A DNA stretch of 64,000 nucleotides from Hydrocarboniclastica marina (GTDB taxonomy: Bacteria > Pseudomonadota > Gammaproteobacteria > Pseudomonadales > Oleiphilaceae): positions 2,728,692 through 2,792,691 of the forward strand of contig NZ_CP031093.1 in NCBI RefSeq assembly GCF_004851605.1, given 5' to 3'. Shown here in pieces: positions 34,481 to 43,088 of this stretch. A program made the position numbers and the translations under genes. A model generated the notes under the pieces. The model was not told where the DNA came from and made no database searches. It saw only the letters and a list, made by a program, of their open reading frames with translations. Within the stretch, counting starts at the first letter, position 1; each line of letters begins with the position of its first letter.

Positions 34481-35710
34481 ATGGCTAAAACGTCACTCGA
34501 CAAAAGCAAAATCAAGATCCTGCTGCTGGAAGGCGTACATCAGTCGGCTGTCGATACACTCAATGCTGCGGGTTACACCAACATCGAGTATCTCAAGCAC
34601 TCACTCAACGAAGATGAGCTGATTGCGAAAATTGGCGATGTGCACTTCATAGGTATCCGCTCGCGCACCCAACTGACCGAAGCGGTGTTCGCCGCAGCGG
34701 ACAAGCTGGTTGCGGTGGGCTGTTTCTGCATCGGTACCAACCAGGTTGATCTGGAGGCCGCAACGCGCCGCGGCATTGCCGTGTTCAATGCGCCTTACTC
34801 CAATACGCGCAGCGTTGCCGAACTGGTGCTGGCTGAGGCAATACTCCTGTCCCGCGGCATTCCTGAAAAAAATGCCGCCGCTCACCGCGGCGGATGGATG
34901 AAGCACGCCAAGAACAGCTACGAAGTCCGGGGCAAGAAACTGGGTATCGTCGGATATGGAAGCATTGGTACCCAGCTGAGCGTTCTGGCCGAAGCTCTGG
35001 GGATGGAAGTTTATTTCTGTGATGTGGTTTCCAAGCTTCCTTTGGGCAATGCCGTCCAGATACCGTCCCTGGACGAGCTTCTGGGACTGTGCGATATCGT
35101 CAGCCTGCATGTGCCGGAGACCCTGTCCACACGCAATATGATCCGGGCTGAACAGCTGGACAAGATGAAAAATGGCAGCATCTTGATAAACGCTTCCCGC
35201 GGCAGCGTCGTAGATATCGATGCGCTCGCCGAGACCCTTCGCAGCGGCAAGCTCTTGGGCGCCGCGATTGATGTGTTTCCGGTGGAGCCGAAATCCAACG
35301 ACGAGGAGTTTGTGTCGCCCCTTCGAGAGTTCGACAATGTGATTCTCACGCCCCATATCGGCGGTAGCACTGTCGAAGCACAGCAGAACATCGGCATTGA
35401 GGTGGGCGAGAAGCTGGCGACCTACAGTGACAATGGTACTTCGGTATCGTCAGTCAATTTCCCGGAAGTGGCCCTGCCGTCGCATCCCGGACAGCATCGC
35501 CTCCTGCATATCCATGAAAACGTTCCCGGTGTCATGTCAGAAATCAACACGGTCTTTTCAGACAATGGCATCAATATTTGCGGCCAGTACCTCCGCACGA
35601 ATGAGACGATCGGATACGTGGTCGTGGATGTGAACAAGGACTACAGCGAACTGGCCCTTGAGAAACTTCGATCAGTCAAAGGAACCGTTCGCTGCCGCGT
35701 TTTGTTCTGA
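34481..35710 (+). CDS. serA: D-3-phosphoglycerate dehydrogenase
   Basis: First enzyme of serine synthesis, oxidising 3-phosphoglycerate with NAD. The 409-aa protein matches E. coli SerA in length and plan: substrate-binding domain with 'IGIRSRTQLT' and 'VGCFCIGTNQVDL', NAD fold with 'GIVGYGSIGTQ', catalytic Arg/Glu/His set in 'NASRGSVVDID' and 'LTPHIGGSTVEA', and a C-terminal ACT domain (about 335-409, 'HENVPGVMSEINTVFSDNGIN') for serine feedback inhibition. It has AAGGT...GGAAAG upstream. It is divergent from a D-2-hydroxyglutarate-dehydrogenase-type gene and ends at a long hairpin terminator. Confidence 0.97.
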   Translation: MAKTSLDKSKIKILLLEGVHQSAVDTLNAAGYTNIEYLKHSLNEDELIAKIGDVHFIGIRSRTQLTEAVFAAADKLVAVGCFCIGTNQVDLEAATRRGIAVFNAPYSNTRSVAELVLAEAILLSRGIPEKNAAAHRGGWMKHAKNSYEVRGKKLGIVGYGSIGTQLSVLAEALGMEVYFCDVVSKLPLGNAVQIPSLDELLGLCDIVSLHVPETLSTRNMIRAEQLDKMKNGSILINASRGSVVDIDALAETLRSGKLLGAAIDVFPVEPKSNDEEFVSPLREFDNVILTPHIGGSTVEAQQNIGIEVGEKLATYSDNGTSVSSVNFPEVALPSHPGQHRLLHIHENVPGVMSEINTVFSDNGINICGQYLRTNETIGYVVVDVNKDYSELALEKLRSVKGTVRCRVLF

Positions 35711-35719
35711 CATAGCCTC

Positions 35720-35754
35720 AAGGTTTACGCCGCCGGACTGGCGGCGTAAACCTT
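35720..35754 (+). terminator. Terminator hairpin after serA
   Basis: A 15-bp perfect stem (AAGGTTTACGCCGCC with its complement) and a 5-nt loop GGACT, ending in CCTTT. The T tract is short, but the stem is exceptionally stable. Confidence 0.75.
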
Positions 35755-35982
35755 TGCATGACCATTTGTTTAGCTGGCCTTGCCCCTGCACTCCGCGCCG
35801 GACGCGCTACCGTCTGCTCTATGCCGCACTAAGCCTCTGATTCCCTCGTTTTTTACCTTCTCTACCTTGCCAATCGGTCATCTGTAAAACCCGGGAAGGT
35901 GATATGGTAACCCGTACACAATTCAGACAGTTTGTGTACTGGTTTAAGAGAAACCCACGGACCAAACAAGGGGTATCGATAG

Positions 35983-36372
35983 ATGAAGCCGCATTTTTAC
36001 AAAGGACGTGTTTTCCTGGTCCTGGGGCTGTCCGCGCTAATGGCAGCCTGTGCCGGGCCTGGCCCCCGACCGGAAGGGGAAATGCAATCGGCCCGCAGCG
36101 CAATCGAGGCGGCCGAAGCTGACAACGCGCGCGAATACGAGCCGGTCATGCTGAAACGGGCCCAGGACAAACTGGCCGAAGCCGAAGAGTTGCTGGAGGA
36201 CCGGGAGAATCGGGAAGCCAAGCGCAAACTCGACGAAGCTAAAGTTGACGCCGAACTTGCCAGTGCACGGACCGAAACAGAACAGGCGCGTGTCGCCGTG
36301 GAAGAACTGAACCGTAATATCGAGGCCATGCGTGAGCGGATCAATGGCGAACAGGCAGGAGGTCAACAATGA
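35983..36372 (+). CDS. DUF4398 lipoprotein
   Basis: A 129-aa lipoprotein of unknown function. The signal ends in ALMAAC, and the rest is a long, strongly charged alpha-helix with heptad-like Glu/Ala/Arg repeats, the DUF4398 pattern ('ARSAIEAAEADNAREYEP...LKRAQDKLAEAEELL'). It overlaps the next gene as ATGA, so the two are translationally coupled. The neighbour has a DUF4398-like helix followed by an OmpA domain, suggesting that the two coiled-coil proteins associate in the periplasm. Confidence 0.85.
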   Translation: MKPHFYKGRVFLVLGLSALMAACAGPGPRPEGEMQSARSAIEAAEADNAREYEPVMLKRAQDKLAEAEELLEDRENREAKRKLDEAKVDAELASARTETEQARVAVEELNRNIEAMRERINGEQAGGQQ

Positions 36373-37250
36373 GAACTCGTATACTTCCCTTAAGTGCCGC
36401 AATCGGGGTCTCTGTTTTGCTGACTGCCTGTGCCAGTGCACCGCCCGAGAACGAACTGGTCACCGAAGCTCGCGAAATTTATCAATCTATAGAGAATGAC
36501 CCGAATGTCGCCCGCACTGGCGCGACACCTCTGCGTGAAGCAAAGAATCATCTTGAGCGGGCCCAGGAAATGCTCGAGGAAGGTGAGGAAGACAGGCTCG
36601 TGGAGCATGAAGCCTACCTCGCCCGCGGGTATGCTCAAATCGCAGAGACGCGGGGCGAACGCAACAAGATCCAGCAAGAGATCGAGAGCGCCAAAAACCG
36701 CCGGGACGAGCTGAGGCTGGAGATGCGTTCAGCGGAAGCCCGTCAAGCTCAGTCTCGCGCTCAACGTGCGATGAGCGAGGCGGAGCGCGCCCAGAACGAA
36801 GCAAAGCTGGCCCAGCAGGAAGCGGAGGAACTGCGCAAACAGATGCAGGAACTCAAAGAACTGCAGGCTCAACAAACCGATCGTGGCATGGTGCTCACGC
36901 TGGGCGACGTTCTGTTCGACCTGAACCAGGCCGAACTGCAGGGCACCGGCATCACTGCTGTAGAGAAACTGGCGGAATTCATGAAGGAATATGAGGACCG
37001 CCGGGTGAAAGTCGAAGGCTACACGGACAGCACCGGGTCTGAAGCTTACAACCAGCAGCTGTCAGAGCGCCGGGCCCAGGCCGTCAAGGATGTACTGATG
37101 AACAACGGGGTTGCCTCAGACCGGGTTGAGGTTCAGGGCTATGGCGAAGCCTACCCTGTTGCCAGCAACGATGATCCGTCCGGCCGGCAACGTAACCGCC
37201 GGGTAGAGATCGTAATTTCTGACGAGAACGGAAACATCGAGTCCCGCTAA
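36369..37250 (+). CDS. DUF4398-OmpA fusion lipoprotein
   Basis: A 293-aa envelope protein. The signal ends in VLLTAC (lipobox). Residues about 25-165 form a DUF4398-type coiled coil, ending in an uninterrupted run of Arg/Glu/Ala-rich heptads. Residues about 175-285 form an OmpA/Pal peptidoglycan-binding domain: 'LGDVLFDLNQAEL', 'VEGYTDSTGSEAYNQQLSERRAQAV' and 'GYGEAYPVASN', with the conserved Asp and Arg that hold diaminopimelate. It probably links the outer membrane to the cell wall across the helix. It is coupled by ATGA overlap to the preceding gene. Confidence 0.9.
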   Translation: MRTRILPLSAAIGVSVLLTACASAPPENELVTEAREIYQSIENDPNVARTGATPLREAKNHLERAQEMLEEGEEDRLVEHEAYLARGYAQIAETRGERNKIQQEIESAKNRRDELRLEMRSAEARQAQSRAQRAMSEAERAQNEAKLAQQEAEELRKQMQELKELQAQQTDRGMVLTLGDVLFDLNQAELQGTGITAVEKLAEFMKEYEDRRVKVEGYTDSTGSEAYNQQLSERRAQAVKDVLMNNGVASDRVEVQGYGEAYPVASNDDPSGRQRNRRVEIVISDENGNIESR

Positions 37251-37282
37251 ACCGTTAATCTGAAATAAGCCCGTTGCTCCAA

Positions 37283-37320
37283 AAAAAGCCGGTCGTAGCT
37301 TCTGCTCCGACCGGCTTTTT
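37283..37320. terminator. Bidirectional terminator between convergent OmpA-domain genes
   Basis: AAAAAGCCGGTCG and CGACCGGCTTTTT make a 13-bp perfect stem with a 12-nt loop; U tracts are produced in both directions. It separates the convergent genes ending at 37250 and 37348. Confidence 0.88.
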
Positions 37321-37347
37321 AACGCCTGTATTAGCGCTTACCGCCGA

Positions 37348-38034
37348 CTAGTTTGCTGTAAGCGGAATCAGGTTGAGTGTAACCCGGCGGTTTGCCTGGC
37401 GACCGGAAGGCGTGTCATTGCTGGCAATTGGCTGACTTTCGCCGTAACCATGGACCGATGTACGGGATATCTGAATGCCTTCTCGGAGTAGAATATCGCG
37501 AACAGCGGTGGCCCTTCGCTCCGATAGCTGCTGATTATAGGCGTCCGACCCAGTACTGTCCGTATGGCCCTCGATGCGGATTGCCGTCTTACTGAACTCT
37601 TCAAGCACTAAGGCAACTGATCCCAGAACGTCGACGAAATCGCCGCGAACGCTGGCCTCGTTGGAATCAAAAGTGATGTCTCCCGGCATGATCAGATTGA
37701 TCTGGTCTCCGTTACGCTGAACGCGTACCCCGGTCCCCTCCAGGCGGTTACGCAACTGAGCCTCCTGCCGGTCCATGTAATAGCCTATGCCACCGCCTGC
37801 CGCTCCCCCGGCTGCTGCCCCAACCAGCGCGCCCATTCCGCGATCGCTGTCGTTTGATATCGCACCTATGGCGGCACCGCCAACTGCGCCGATAATCGCA
37901 CCGGAGGTAGAACGGGAAACGCGCTCTTCGCCGCTGTACGGGTCGTAAGTCATGCATCCTGTGATTAACGCAGCGGATAACGCCAGTGTCGACAGACGTG
38001 CCGGACCAAAGGACATCGGTAAAGCTTTCTTCAT
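37348..38034 (-). CDS. OmpA-family lipoprotein with glycine-zipper segment (YiaD-like)
   Basis: A 228-aa lipoprotein. The signal ends in LITGC, the next 70 residues include a glycine-zipper ('IIGAVGGAAIGAI' and 'GAAAGGAAGGGIGYY') of the kind seen in YiaD/YMGG proteins, and residues about 115-225 form an OmpA peptidoglycan-binding domain ('FDSNEASV', 'EGHTDSTGSDAYNQQLSERRATAV', 'GYGESQPIASN'). The domain is close in wording to the convergent neighbour at 36369. The ATG overlaps the stop of the upstream hydrolase gene as ATGA, so it is probably co-translated with it. Confidence 0.92.
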   Translation of the reverse strand: MKKALPMSFGPARLSTLALSAALITGCMTYDPYSGEERVSRSTSGAIIGAVGGAAIGAISNDSDRGMGALVGAAAGGAAGGGIGYYMDRQEAQLRNRLEGTGVRVQRNGDQINLIMPGDITFDSNEASVRGDFVDVLGSVALVLEEFSKTAIRIEGHTDSTGSDAYNQQLSERRATAVRDILLREGIQISRTSVHGYGESQPIASNDTPSGRQANRRVTLNLIPLTAN

Positions 38035-39098
38035 TCTGTTTCTCCAATTGGTGTTGTGCGTGTCCGGGCCTCCGCATTTCCGGGCAGGGAGTCGCCTGCC
38101 AGGGCGTCAGCTATCAATCCGAACAGTTCATCAAGCAAAGGCTGCTTCTCATTAACCAGATGGTGGTGCCCTTCTGGCAGAATACACACTCGGCTACCGG
38201 GAAACTTATCGCGTATTACGCCAAGATTATAGGGCCAGTCCACGGTTTTATCCCGCTGTCCCTGGATAACCGTCACGTCCATAGCGATCGGTGCGGCCTG
38301 CTCCACCCAGGGTATCCATGCCTTCAGCGCCGAGACCCAGGTAACGCTCAGGACCCGGGATTGCAGCGGGTCTTCGTCTTTCAGAAACTGAAGAAAACGC
38401 TGGTTGCCGCTGTTCCTGGTAAAGGCCCTCTTCCAGGTCGAACGGAACGGACGTAACAACGCATGGAGAACCCGCGCTGCCGACCATCCCATGGGCCGCA
38501 CCAGCGGCGCTAAAAGAACAACTTCCTTGAAAGGCGAAGAGTGTCGGTCAAAGCCGCCGCTCAGCAGGAAATCAATAAGCACTGCCCCACCGGTACTCTG
38601 GCCGATGGCGTGCCAAGGGCCGGGAAGATGCCCTCGACCGGCATCGAGCACGCTGGCAAGGACCTGCTGGTAATCGGCGAAATCGCGAATGGCGGCAGCT
38701 TCGCCACTGGACAGTCCGTGCCCTGGCAGATCGTAGCAGACGATGTTGAACCCGCGGCCGAGCAAATCTGCAAAGAGCCGGGCGTACAGGCCCGCGTGGT
38801 CAAAGTAACCGTGCAGTACAAATACAGTGCCGCCATGGCCGGGCTGCAGGTATTCGTGCACAGCTATACGGAACCCACCGCTCGCCAGAACCCCAAGCCG
38901 GTGCTCAACACCGGCGAACCGGTGCTCCAGGTCCAGGCCGTAGAACTGGCAGTATGCTTGAAGTTCGGGATCGGTGACCGGCTGGGGTACCGGTAGAAAA
39001 GGTGGCAGGCGATTCGCCAGGGCGTCCCGACTCCAGGCCGGACGAGGAATTCTAGAGCTGGGGAAGCGCCAATACACGCTGGGCCTGTCCTTTATCAT
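38031..39098 (-). CDS. Alpha/beta hydrolase, lysophospholipase-like
   Basis: A 355-aa alpha/beta hydrolase. 'VLHGYFDHAGLYARLFADLL' is the oxyanion strand loop, 'YDLPGHGLSSGE' the typical PldB-like stretch, and the nucleophile elbow is 'GQSTGGAV' (Ser in G-x-S-x-G). The Asp is likely in 'QGQRDKTVDW' and the His in 'EGHHHLVNE'. No signal peptide is seen, so it acts in the cytoplasm or on the inner membrane. It is coupled by a 4-bp overlap to the OmpA-like lipoprotein gene. The substrate is likely a monoacyl lipid ester, but this is by family resemblance only. Confidence 0.85.
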   Translation of the reverse strand: MIKDRPSVYWRFPSSRIPRPAWSRDALANRLPPFLPVPQPVTDPELQAYCQFYGLDLEHRFAGVEHRLGVLASGGFRIAVHEYLQPGHGGTVFVLHGYFDHAGLYARLFADLLGRGFNIVCYDLPGHGLSSGEAAAIRDFADYQQVLASVLDAGRGHLPGPWHAIGQSTGGAVLIDFLLSGGFDRHSSPFKEVVLLAPLVRPMGWSAARVLHALLRPFRSTWKRAFTRNSGNQRFLQFLKDEDPLQSRVLSVTWVSALKAWIPWVEQAAPIAMDVTVIQGQRDKTVDWPYNLGVIRDKFPGSRVCILPEGHHHLVNEKQPLLDELFGLIADALAGDSLPGNAEARTRTTPIGETE

Positions 39099-39199
39099 TA
39101 TGGGTCACGGAGTCGCCATAGCGGCGGCTCTGGCACGGGCAGGGACTATAACACCCTCGTGCGCGGCCGTCCTGGCTGGCCAGTGCCCCGGTGAGGCAA

Positions 39200-39502
39200 T
39201 CAGTCGAGCAGGGCGCGGAGATCGAGCCGGCCTTGGATCAGAGCCTCCTTCTGAACCCGGGACAGCTGCTTGACCCGATACTCGGCCCGTAATGCGTCGC
39301 GACGATCTCCGACGCTAGCTTGGTAAGCAAGAATCAACGGCCCTCTGCCGCGGAGAAAACGGGCTCCTCGGGGGCCACCGCTGTGCTCCCGCAGGCGGCG
39401 CTCAACGTCGGTGGTGATCCCAGTGTAGAGCTGCCCCTGCCGACAGCGGATCATATAGAGATGCCACGGGCGTAGTCCCGCGGAGTCTGACCCTTTGCTC
39501 AA
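39200..39502 (-). CDS. GIY-YIG nuclease-superfamily protein (UPF0213-like)
   Basis: A 100-aa single-domain GIY-YIG protein: '[18 protein letters not shown]' carries the two tyrosines and '[13 protein letters not shown]' the catalytic Arg and His; '[12 protein letters not shown]'-like wording closes with the conserved Glu ('[11 protein letters not shown]'). The cellular function of UPF0213 is unknown; related proteins act on DNA or RNA ends. The TTG start at 39502 overlaps the stop of the macrodomain gene (TTGA), with GAAGGG upstream, so expression depends on that gene. Confidence 0.88.
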   Translation of the reverse strand: MSKGSDSAGLRPWHLYMIRCRQGQLYTGITTDVERRLREHSGGPRGARFLRGRGPLILAYQASVGDRRDALRAEYRVKQLSRVQKEALIQGRLDLRALLD

Positions 39503-40080
39503 TCCTGCCCTTCTCCCAGCGATGTCGCAAAACCCTGCTCGGCCAACCGCGAAAGGACCTGGCCGTGGATATCCCGCGCTGCGTCATCCCGAAGCACGAA
39601 GCGGATCAGCTTCACATGCACGAGATCATCGGCTACACCAAGCACTGCCCCCAAAGCTACTTCCGCTGCCTCGTCGAGCGGATAACCAAAGGCGCCGGTT
39701 GAGATTGCCGGGAAAGCGACGGATTTCACCTCGTTGGTCTCAGCCACGGACAACGCGGCCTTGTAGCACAAAGCCAGCAAATCCGGCGACGGCGTATCCT
39801 GGCCGTAAACCGGCCCAAGGCAGTGAATTACAGAGTCGTTGGGCAGGTCAAATGCAGGCGTTATGACCGCTTCGCCCGGTCTAATCGGGGCGAGTGGCTT
39901 GCAGGCTTCAGCGAGCTCGGGGCCGGCACTGCTGTGGATGGCACCGGCGACGCCGCCACCGCTCATGAGCTCACGGTTGGCTGCATTGACCACGGCCTGT
40001 ATATCATCCTGATGGGTAATATCACCCAGCTTCAGCTCGATTGTAATGCCGTTACGCACGGCAACGTGGATGGGGGTCAT
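39499..40080 (-). CDS. Macrodomain protein, O-acetyl-ADP-ribose deacetylase-like
   Basis: A 193-aa macrodomain of the YmdB type, which removes acetyl or ADP-ribosyl groups from O-acetyl-ADP-ribose or modified proteins. '[36 protein letters not shown]' (shown in parts) holds the Asn and the glycine loop, and '[22 protein letters not shown]' binds the diphosphate. The ATG at 40080 follows AAGGAGAGAGCC; the longer frame is not supported. It is followed by the GIY-YIG gene with a 4-bp overlap and preceded by dadA 52 bp upstream. Confidence 0.92.
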   Translation of the reverse strand: MTPIHVAVRNGITIELKLGDITHQDDIQAVVNAANRELMSGGGVAGAIHSSAGPELAEACKPLAPIRPGEAVITPAFDLPNDSVIHCLGPVYGQDTPSPDLLALCYKAALSVAETNEVKSVAFPAISTGAFGYPLDEAAEVALGAVLGVADDLVHVKLIRFVLRDDAARDIHGQVLSRLAEQGFATSLGEGQD

Positions 40081-40132
40081 GGCTCTCTCCTTCCCTGTTG
40101 ATGATCTCCTGATTGTCTGGCCGAGCAGGCCT

Positions 40133-41386
40133 TCATTTTCCTGAAAACGCAAAATCCACTGCTGGTGTTTGCCCATCGACAATATCAGCCAGCGCAGCGG
40201 CTGAACCGCATGAGTGAGTCCAACCGAGCGTACCATGTCCAGTATTAAGGTAAAGGTTGCGTAAACCCGAGCGGCCTATATAAGGGACGTTAGAAGGCGT
40301 CGCCGGTCTCAGGCCGGTCCAGAACTCGGCCTCATCCCACCTGCCCGCCTTCGGGAAGAGCGCCGAGGCGCGAGCAACGATGGCTTTGCAGCGGTGAAGG
40401 CTGAGGTCGCGACTGTAGCCACTGAGTTCAGCCATGCCAGCGACGCGCAGGCGATTACCGAGGCGGGAGTACACCAGTTTATACTCATCGTCGGTCAGGC
40501 TGACCTCATGGGCCTGGCTTTCATCGTCGACGGGCACAGTGATCGAGTAGCCCTTGGCCGGATAAATATTAAGGTTAACACCCAGAGGCCGGGCCAGAGC
40601 CTCGCTGTAGCTGCCGAGGCTCAGCACAAACGCATCAGCTTTCAATACGCTATGGCGGCCTTGTTCAATAATCCGCGCGCCCTCAATTCTGTCACCACTG
40701 CGATTCAGGCCGAGAACCGTCGTCCCATATCTGAAGTCGACGCCTTTTTCGGCGGCCAGGGCCGCAAGGTTACGCGTGAACATGCCCGCGTCGCCGGATT
40801 CGTCGTGGCGAGTAAAGGTAGCCCCTGCAATTCGCGACTCGAAACAGCCCAGTGCCGGTTCCAGCGCGACGGCTTCCCGAGCGGAGATGACGTCACGCTG
40901 ACAGCCAAACTCACGCATCAGTTCAGCCGGCCCCAGGGCCGCCTCAAACTCTTGAGGGTTGGTATAGAAATGCAGAATGCCCTGCTCGCGCTGGTCGTAC
41001 TGAATGCCGGTCTCTGCCCTCAGAGCCTGCAAGCGGTCACGGCTATAGGTGCCCAGGTTCACGATCTGGATGATGTTGTGGCGCGTTCTGGCGGCAGAGC
41101 ACTCCCTGAGAAAACGCAGCCCCCAGAGCCACTGTCTTGGGTCCGCGCGCAGCCGGAACAACAACGGTGCATCGTCCTGGAACAGCCATTTCAGAATCTT
41201 GCGTGGCGCCGCCGGGTTGGCCCAGGGCTCTGCGTGCGAAACTGATATCTGCCCGCCGTTGGCAAAACTGGTTTCCTGTCCCGCGCCGCTCTGTCGCTCA
41301 AGCACGGTTACCTCATGCCCAGCCTGGCGTAGGTACCAGGCCGTCGTCGTGCCGACTACCCCTGCCCCAAGTACGGCGATGTGCAT
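40133..41386 (-). CDS. dadA: D-amino acid dehydrogenase
   Basis: A 417-aa FAD enzyme of the DadA type that oxidises D-amino acids, mainly D-alanine, passing electrons to the respiratory chain at the inner membrane face. The N-terminal 'IAVLGAGVVGTTTAWYLRQAGHEVTVLE' (dinucleotide fold), 'SFANGGQISVSHAEPWANP' and 'WTGLRPATPSNVPYIG' with 'LNTGHGTLGWTHSCGSA' are diagnostic. The ATG at 41386 is preferred to the one six bases earlier because AGGAG then lies 6 nt upstream. No alanine racemase (dadX) is adjacent. It leads an apparent three-gene unit with the macrodomain and GIY-YIG genes. Confidence 0.93.
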   Translation of the reverse strand: MHIAVLGAGVVGTTTAWYLRQAGHEVTVLERQSGAGQETSFANGGQISVSHAEPWANPAAPRKILKWLFQDDAPLLFRLRADPRQWLWGLRFLRECSAARTRHNIIQIVNLGTYSRDRLQALRAETGIQYDQREQGILHFYTNPQEFEAALGPAELMREFGCQRDVISAREAVALEPALGCFESRIAGATFTRHDESGDAGMFTRNLAALAAEKGVDFRYGTTVLGLNRSGDRIEGARIIEQGRHSVLKADAFVLSLGSYSEALARPLGVNLNIYPAKGYSITVPVDDESQAHEVSLTDDEYKLVYSRLGNRLRVAGMAELSGYSRDLSLHRCKAIVARASALFPKAGRWDEAEFWTGLRPATPSNVPYIGRSGLRNLYLNTGHGTLGWTHSCGSAAALADIVDGQTPAVDFAFSGK

Positions 41387-41498
41387 TCGCATCTCCTGGT
41401 CATGGACCCGCTTACGGTTCTGGAATTATTGCTTCGAGCTCGTTCGCAATCACTGTCTACCGGGACCGCTGCCTGCAGCCCGCTGTCATCGCCCCGTT

Positions 41499-42047
41499 TT
41501 ATTGGGCGCTACCGGGAGGATACTGCTGGAACATATTGGCAACCAGATCCCGAATCGTATCTGAGCGCAGTTGTGGCCCCATGTTCTCCGTGAGGTACTC
41601 GCGCGCACTTCCCTGCCAAACGACCTGCTTACTCTGCGTATCCACCAACTCGACGAACAGCTGTTGCTGCTGGACCGGCCTCGCTTCGGGCCGGGAGGAC
41701 AGCCCCACGCCGAACGGGCTGTTGAAGAGCCCCAGCCCATACGTGAACCCGCGGGACTCGTATTTGGTCTTGGTCTCGAAGTAGAACCTCACCCACAGAT
41801 CGGCCTTATCGGGCGTTGTCTTCTCATAGCCTTCTTCGGCCATCGCCTCATCCACGGCGCTACGTACCCGGGCGTCATCCAGCGACTGGACACGATCGGT
41901 CTGGCCGGGCTCATAGGCGAAGCTTTCATAACTGGCGAAGGGCGCCTGGCTGTCGTAATCGGTCACAACATTCGTTGCGCATCCGCTCAACGTAAGCGCC
42001 AGCGCGACAAGCGCCATCATTACAATACTGCCGGACATCTGCCTCAT
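41499..42047 (-). CDS. DUF4136 lipoprotein
   Basis: A 182-aa lipoprotein with the lipobox LTLSGC and the DUF4136 pattern: 'TDYDSQAPFASYESFAYEPG', 'VRSAVDEAMAEEGYEKTTPDKADLWVRFY' (shown in parts) and 'LFVELVDTQSKQVVWQGSA'. The fold is related to proteins that accumulate in the outer membrane; no role is known. The ATG at 42047 has AGGAG 11 nt upstream, which is rather far; a second ATG at 42038 is possible. It stands alone between dadA and the urea transporter operon. Confidence 0.85.
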   Translation of the reverse strand: MRQMSGSIVMMALVALALTLSGCATNVVTDYDSQAPFASYESFAYEPGQTDRVQSLDDARVRSAVDEAMAEEGYEKTTPDKADLWVRFYFETKTKYESRGFTYGLGLFNSPFGVGLSSRPEARPVQQQQLFVELVDTQSKQVVWQGSAREYLTENMGPQLRSDTIRDLVANMFQQYPPGSAQ

Positions 42048-42394
42048 GTGCCTGGTCTCCTGCGTCACTGACCCGCCACTATAACTGCTTTGCCGGGGCC
42101 CGGCTTCCCTGATGCGACTGATCTGCGGATTGCGCATTTGTGCTGAATGCCGGCCAGGGATGGCCACAACAATGCAATAGCGTCTATTAGTCTGAGCAGT
42201 ACGCCATAACTACGGGCTTGAGATCAATCCCACAGGTCGTGCATGTCTCAGTGTCAGGAGGACCAGACTGAAACAGCAACTGCCGGCCGGGTAGACCAGG
42301 CGCAGAAAAAGCCGACCGGCTCCCCCGAAACGCACCGGCTTTGGCCGGCGGGGCCGTTACCGCGGCACCGCCGGACGACGCTATTACCGCGGTG
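42048..42394. other. Intergenic region with putative urt operon terminator
   Basis: On the minus strand AAAGCCGG... and CCGGCTTTTT (plus positions about 42306-42342) can pair, ending in a T run, so it is a plausible but imperfect terminator for the urt operon. The left part should hold the promoter of the DUF4136 gene. Nothing else is visible. Confidence 0.4.
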
Positions 42395-43087
42395 TCAGAC
42401 TGTCAGGTGTTTCTGCACTTCACCCGCATCCATGGTTTTGCCATCGCCGGCCATGACGACGTGTCCGCGGTCCAATACCAGAAACCGGTCTGCAAGTTCC
42501 CGGGCGAAATCGAAGTACTGCTCGACCAGGATTATCGCCATTTCGCCGCGATCCCGGAGCAGCGCTATGACATTCTGGATATCCCTGATGATCGACGGCT
42601 GAATGCCTTCCGTCGGCTCGTCGAGCATCAAGACACGTGGCCGGGTGACCAGCGCGCGGGCGATCGCCAGCTGTTGTTGCTGCCCGCCCGACAAGTCGCC
42701 ACCGCGACGGCGCAGCATCTGTTTCAGTACCGGAAACAGATCATAGATCTCGGCAGGGATACGACGCTGGGAGCGAGGCAGGACCGAAAAGCCGATCTGC
42801 AGGTTCTCCGCAACGGTCAGCTGGCCGAATATGTCCCGGCCCTGGGGCACATAGGCCATGCCCCGGCGGGCGCGTTCGTCGGGCTTGAGCCGGGTTATTT
42901 CCCGGTCTTCCCAGATAATCTTGCCCTGGACGGGATGATGGCCTGCGAGGGCCTTCAGGAGTGAAGTCTTGCCTACCCCGTTACGGCCGAGAATACAGGT
43001 GACCTCACCGGGTCTGGCTTCAAGCTCCACCTGATGCAGGGCCTGGCTGGCTCCGTAAAAAAGATTGAGATGCTCTACCTTTAACAT
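42395..43087 (-). CDS. urtE: Urea ABC transporter ATP-binding subunit UrtE
   Basis: A 230-aa LivF-type ATPase for high-affinity urea uptake. Walker A 'GRNGVGKT' at 34-41, Q-loop 'YVPQGRDIFGQLTV', signature 'LSGGQQQQLAIARAL' and Walker B 'VLMLDEPTEGIQPS' are intact. The 'PTEGIQPSI' wording and 'EQYFDFARELADRF' are characteristic of UrtE. The start at 43087 is one base after the urtD stop; the upstream extension is a shadow. It is the last gene of the urtABCDE operon. Confidence 0.95.
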   Translation of the reverse strand: MLKVEHLNLFYGASQALHQVELEARPGEVTCILGRNGVGKTSLLKALAGHHPVQGKIIWEDREITRLKPDERARRGMAYVPQGRDIFGQLTVAENLQIGFSVLPRSQRRIPAEIYDLFPVLKQMLRRRGGDLSGGQQQQLAIARALVTRPRVLMLDEPTEGIQPSIIRDIQNVIALLRDRGEMAIILVEQYFDFARELADRFLVLDRGHVVMAGDGKTMDAGEVQKHLTV

Positions 43088-43088
43088 G

